Positions 61,291-64,000 of a stretch of 64,000 nucleotides of DNA are shown here, piece after piece (position 1 is the first letter of the stretch; each line of letters begins with the position of its first letter). A program made the position numbers and the translations under genes. The notes under the pieces were generated by a model, which saw nothing but the letters and a program-made list of their open reading frames with translations, had not been told where the DNA came from and searched no databases. The stretch spans positions 310,001 to 374,000 of the forward strand of contig VLTN01000013.1 of the NCBI GenBank assembly GCA_008330645.1, given 5' to 3'. The DNA is from Cafeteria roenbergensis (lineage: Eukaryota > Sar > Bigyra > Bicosoecida > Cafeteriaceae).

Positions 61291-62414
61291 CTAGTGAGGT
61301 GCAGAAGCGCCGGCAGGGCAGGCTGGGCTGGGAGTCGCTCGGCCGCCGGTGGCATCGAGTGGGCTGAGAGGTCCGGGAACCACAGCAGCCTCGACCACGC
61401 CGCTGCCCCGCTGCCGGACGCGGCGCGCGTGCGAAGGACGGCAGGCATGGCCGAGACGTGGCAGAGGGAGCCCTTCGCGGCCAGGAGGTCACCCAGCACC
61501 TGCTGGTCGCGGCGACGCTGCCCCGCCAACATGCCTGCGCGCCACTGCTCAAGGCACGCCCAGGGCGAGCCAGGAAGCGGCTCAGTGGTTGCGAGCCGCC
61601 CGAGAGCTGCTTCCGCCGCAGCGACGTCCAGCTGCCGCGGGGCAACGCGGCCCTCGGGGCCGGACATGGCCTCCATGGCGGCGGATGGGCCGGGATTCCG
61701 GAACAGGATGACGCCTGAGTGAAACGGCTCTTGCACCCGCAAGCTGGCCCCGCCGGGCTGCGTCGGCATGCAGATCGCGCTGGTGCAGCCGCCAATCGCG
61801 GCCGCTATGAGGCCCTCAACCGGGGCTGTCACGATCACGTCGGCGTCCAGATAGAGAATTGTTTCGTGCGGCAGCGCCACAGGAAGCAGCGCCTTGAGGG
61901 ACTTGGCACCCATGGCCGCCCCGCTGCCAAGCGCCATGGCGTCCACGAGTACCACTGCGGCAGGGTGCACGCCCTTGCACGTCCCCGGCGGGCTGCAGCT
62001 CGCCTCGGCCTGCAAGAACGCGCGCACGCAGCCCGGGTCATCCGTGAGCAGGTAAAGGGGCCCATGCCACTTGCCCAGTGTCCGAACCGCCGCCATGGCC
62101 ATGAGCAGCCGCGCCGAGGCCGCCGCCTGGCGCCCGATGGCGATGAACGCCACTGCGGAGTCCTGGCCGCCGGAAAGCGACTCCGCCTGCCCGGGGCCCG
62201 CCGGCCCGGGGCCAGAGTCGGGAGCCTGCCACGTGGGGACTGTGGCCACGGCAAGCCGAGCCGAGGCGAAGGCCCAGGGCAGTGCCAGATACCCAGCCAC
62301 GGCCAGTGCGAGCGCAGCCGCCATCCGAGCGCGCGACCTGCAACTGCAGCTTGGCCGCCGGCACCACTCCTGCCTGGACCGGCGCGCGGCCGTCCTCGCG
62401 CGCAGCACCGCCAT
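60972..62414 (-). CDS. Type II membrane glycosyltransferase with DXD motif (480 aa)
   Basis: The ATG at 62414 gives an Arg-rich ~30-residue cytosolic tail and then a hydrophobic anchor (about 31-57), the type II topology of Golgi enzymes. The lumenal domain shows a GT-A nucleotide-sugar fold: 'DSAVAFIAIGRQAAASARLLMAM' (opening strand and helix), 'GPLYLLTDDP', and 'HETILYLDADVIV' with the DXD at Asp190/Asp192. 'EPFHSGVILFRNPG' is the GT8-type 'fNsGv.lf' element. Later Trp, Cys and 'LLHLTSYRLW' segments fit the acceptor side. It resembles the GT8/glycogenin-type superfamily, as does the 13.9-kb gene, but the acceptor is unknown. Its 3' flank carries the inserted copy B duplication. Confidence 0.72.
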   Translation of the reverse strand: MAVLRARTAARRSRQEWCRRPSCSCRSRARMAAALALAVAGYLALPWAFASARLAVATVPTWQAPDSGPGPAGPGQAESLSGGQDSAVAFIAIGRQAAASARLLMAMAAVRTLGKWHGPLYLLTDDPGCVRAFLQAEASCSPPGTCKGVHPAAVVLVDAMALGSGAAMGAKSLKALLPVALPHETILYLDADVIVTAPVEGLIAAAIGGCTSAICMPTQPGGASLRVQEPFHSGVILFRNPGPSAAMEAMSGPEGRVAPRQLDVAAAEAALGRLATTEPLPGSPWACLEQWRAGMLAGQRRRDQQVLGDLLAAKGSLCHVSAMPAVLRTRAASGSGAAAWSRLLWFPDLSAHSMPPAAERLPAQPALPALLHLTSYRLWRLPGATAAALQAAVGLPLTPARADDTCIGARKSLPWIPQAARGAAWFRSPGAMSAAEQETLWEALGSVWAPLRPLLWATRRVSDVIAWRQSALEFLDATGT

Positions 62415-62711
62415 CGGCCGCGCTCGCCGCGCTGCGCGCCGGAGCAGGCACAGGACGGGGCCGTGGCTCGCGGCTGGCAGAGTGCGATTCTGCAGCGACC
62501 GGCCGCGAGGGCTCTGCCGGCCGGGAGACGCGCCGTTTCCTTGCGCCGACGCCGCGAGATTGCTGACGGACCCCCACAGCGCATCTCGCCTTGCGCGAGG
62601 CCAGCGCGCGCCGCGCCCGCCCACTCCCTTTTGCGAACGCGCCCCGGCTTCGACCCGGGCCCCCTCGCCTCCGCCAGTCCGAGTGTCCCAGCTCCCAGGG
62701 GCGGAAAGCGC
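62415..62711. promoter_or_regulatory. Bidirectional spacer (297 bp)
   Basis: It lies between the divergent ATGs of the glycosyltransferase and the membrane-protein gene. It is GC-rich with no recognised motif. The minus-strand frame is open through it but has no ATG. Confidence 0.45.
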
Positions 62712-64000
62712 ATGAGCAGCTCCGCGGACGGCGCGGTCGCTCCCCGTCGCGGAGAATGGACCACGGTGTTGCCGCGCAGCGCGTCCAAGCCGTCGGTCCA
62801 ACTGGCAGACGCAACGTCTGGTATGGCAGCCGCGTCCACGCGGCGCATCCTCGGAGGCGAGAGCGCTGGCGCTGTGTCGTCAGAGGCGGCCGATCACACG
62901 CCGAGCGGGTCGAGCAGCGTTCCCTCGTCGGACTTGGGAGCGAATGACGTGATTTTCAGCTACGACTCGCTGTGGAACGATGAGTCAATCTCCGCGTGGG
63001 ACAACGAGCAGGTGAGCGCGGCCCTCGGTGCGCTGGCCCTGGCCGGTCAGAGTGTGGTGCGCGCGGCAACTCAGGAGCTGTTTTCCGCTCCGGGCGGCGC
63101 CACGCCGCCAGTCGCCGCTCCAATGTCCGCGCGCTCCGCCCCCCTCGACCGGGTCGGCTCCGCCTCGCTCTGCCCGCGCAGGAGCTGCGGTTCGCGGACG
63201 TGGAAGCCGCAGGCGGTGAGGTGACCGTCGACTCCCCCAGGCGCCGAAGGGGCAAGAAAGCCGAGGCTTCCCCTCCACCAACTCCCCTCGCTAGCCCCGC
63301 GGAGGCCGGGCCCTCCAACTGGGTCGAGGACAGCAGGCTAGCTACTGCCCGCCTGGTGCGGTACGTGGCCAGGGACGACCCTGACACCGCAGGGTACGTG
63401 AGTCGGCTGATGTCCCTTCACGTGGAGCCAGACAGCCTCAAGGGGTCAGCGATTGGCATCAACTTCAAGGCGCTGATCGAGCAGCTCTTTTTGCAGCTCT
63501 TCTTCCCTCTGAATCTCCCTCTGGTGTGGTGTCTGTACCCTGCCGCGGTGCCACGCAACCTCACGTTTGCGCTCTTTGGCCCGGGCGTCGGCATTGCGGC
63601 CAAGGTGGTTTGCGTGCTGTTCGGCCTGGGCGGGCTGGGGGCCTGGACACTGGCCGCCATTTACGTGGCCATCCCGTCATGGGTACCTTCGATGTACCCC
63701 ACCGAGGTGTGGATCATGCTTGGCGCGTTCGCGCTCCAGAAGTTCGTCATTGCGACCAAGTACGCCACCATGCCGTGCAACGCCTACGAGGTGTTCATGC
63801 GCCAGGACATCCCCGCACGGGTGCGGGACTCGGAGCAGCTCATCAGGGGTTGGCTCAGGCCCAGCAGTGTTGTCCTTGCCAGAGAGCTGCTTGAGTCATC
63901 GTCGCGAATCGGGGTTGACCTCCAGTCCACCAAGTTTCACTTCCGGCCGTCCGCCAAGGAGGCCGTCGCCCGCTTGTTCCACTCGGTTGACCGCCTCATC
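62712..64000 (+). CDS. Multi-pass membrane protein, partial at window end, two exons
   Basis: The CDS is join(62712..63011,63182..64000 and beyond). Exon 1 (100 codons) is a Ser/Ala-rich cytosolic head ending 'YDSLWNDESISAWDNEQ'. Exon 2 opens with 'ELRFADVEAAGG', a basic 'RRRGKKAE' patch, then 'WVEDSRLATARLVRYVARDDP'. At least three hydrophobic helices follow (about 63490-63540, 63590-63680 and 63700-63750), including 'LFFPLNLPLVWCLYPAAV' and 'VVCVLFGLGGLGAWTLAAIYVAI'. The C-terminal part continues past the window. I do not recognise the family. It is probably a protist-specific membrane protein or channel-like protein. There is no stop codon within the window. Confidence 0.65.
63012..63181 (+). 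other. Intron of the membrane-protein gene (170 nt)
   Basis: Donor CAG|GTGAGC and acceptor CCGCGCAG, phase 0 on both sides. Reading through it would change the frame and end at 63224. Confidence 0.8.

Noticed and set aside
1-64000. Bacterial operon, defence island, prophage or CRISPR interpretation
   Set aside because: Introns, eukaryotic-only families and alternating single-gene units indicate nuclear eukaryotic DNA.

Overview
This window is nuclear DNA from a GC-rich unicellular eukaryote. Most of it reads as roughly 70% GC by eye. The genes are typically eukaryotic: a PAN3-type deadenylase subunit, EXO1, CstF77/Rna14, DPM3, a NEK kinase, a USP deubiquitinase, a DHHC protein, a neuropathy-target-esterase-like phospholipase and an organellar-type methionyl-tRNA synthetase. 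Six genes have one short intron each that I can place to the base (107-283 nt, GTG... to ...CAG), and five of these lie close to the 5' end. Dense genes, few introns, low-complexity protein linkers and one abrupt lower-GC island fit a small heterotrophic flagellate or alga. A bicosoecid such as Cafeteria is one candidate, but the species is inference only. GC richness makes stop codons rare, so very long antisense and out-of-frame ORFs are common and were discarded unless a family, a splice junction or composition supported them.

Layout: (1) 0.16-13.6 kb holds a large EF-hand-like hypothetical protein, a two-exon DPM3 subunit on the minus strand, and a giant minus-strand disordered protein ending in a PP2A B56-like region. 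(2) 13.9-26.6 kb holds three plus-strand genes: a GT8-like type II glycosyltransferase, an NTE-like patatin phospholipase, and methionyl-tRNA synthetase. (3) 27.1-41.4 kb alternates strands: PAN3 (-), EXO1 (+), USP16/45-like (-), CstF77 (+), a 110-aa protein (-), a SAP-like hypothetical protein (+), and a degenerate DHHC protein (-). (4) 42.1-57.7 kb holds a NEK1-like kinase (+), a 229-aa unknown (-), a 1056-aa unknown (+), a family-16 methyltransferase (-) and a 1699-aa unknown (+). (5) 57.7-59.2 kb is an island of only about 50% GC. (6) 59.2-60.9 kb is a recent partial copy of 46.1-47.9 kb. (7) The end holds a second DXD glycosyltransferase (-) and a multi-pass membrane protein (+) that runs off the window.

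The genes do not form a pathway or operon. Loose themes are mRNA 3'-end metabolism (PAN3, CstF77) and ER/Golgi glycosylation (DPM3, two DXD glycosyltransferases). The main architectural feature is near-perfect strand alternation, with head-to-head pairs sharing 140-310 bp spacers. The most notable items are the ~1.73-kb segmental duplication next to the lower-GC island, the chimeric ORF at its right edge, the 2.6-kilo-residue B56-like protein, and the DHHC protein with a DHFC active site and a missing zinc-ligand cysteine.
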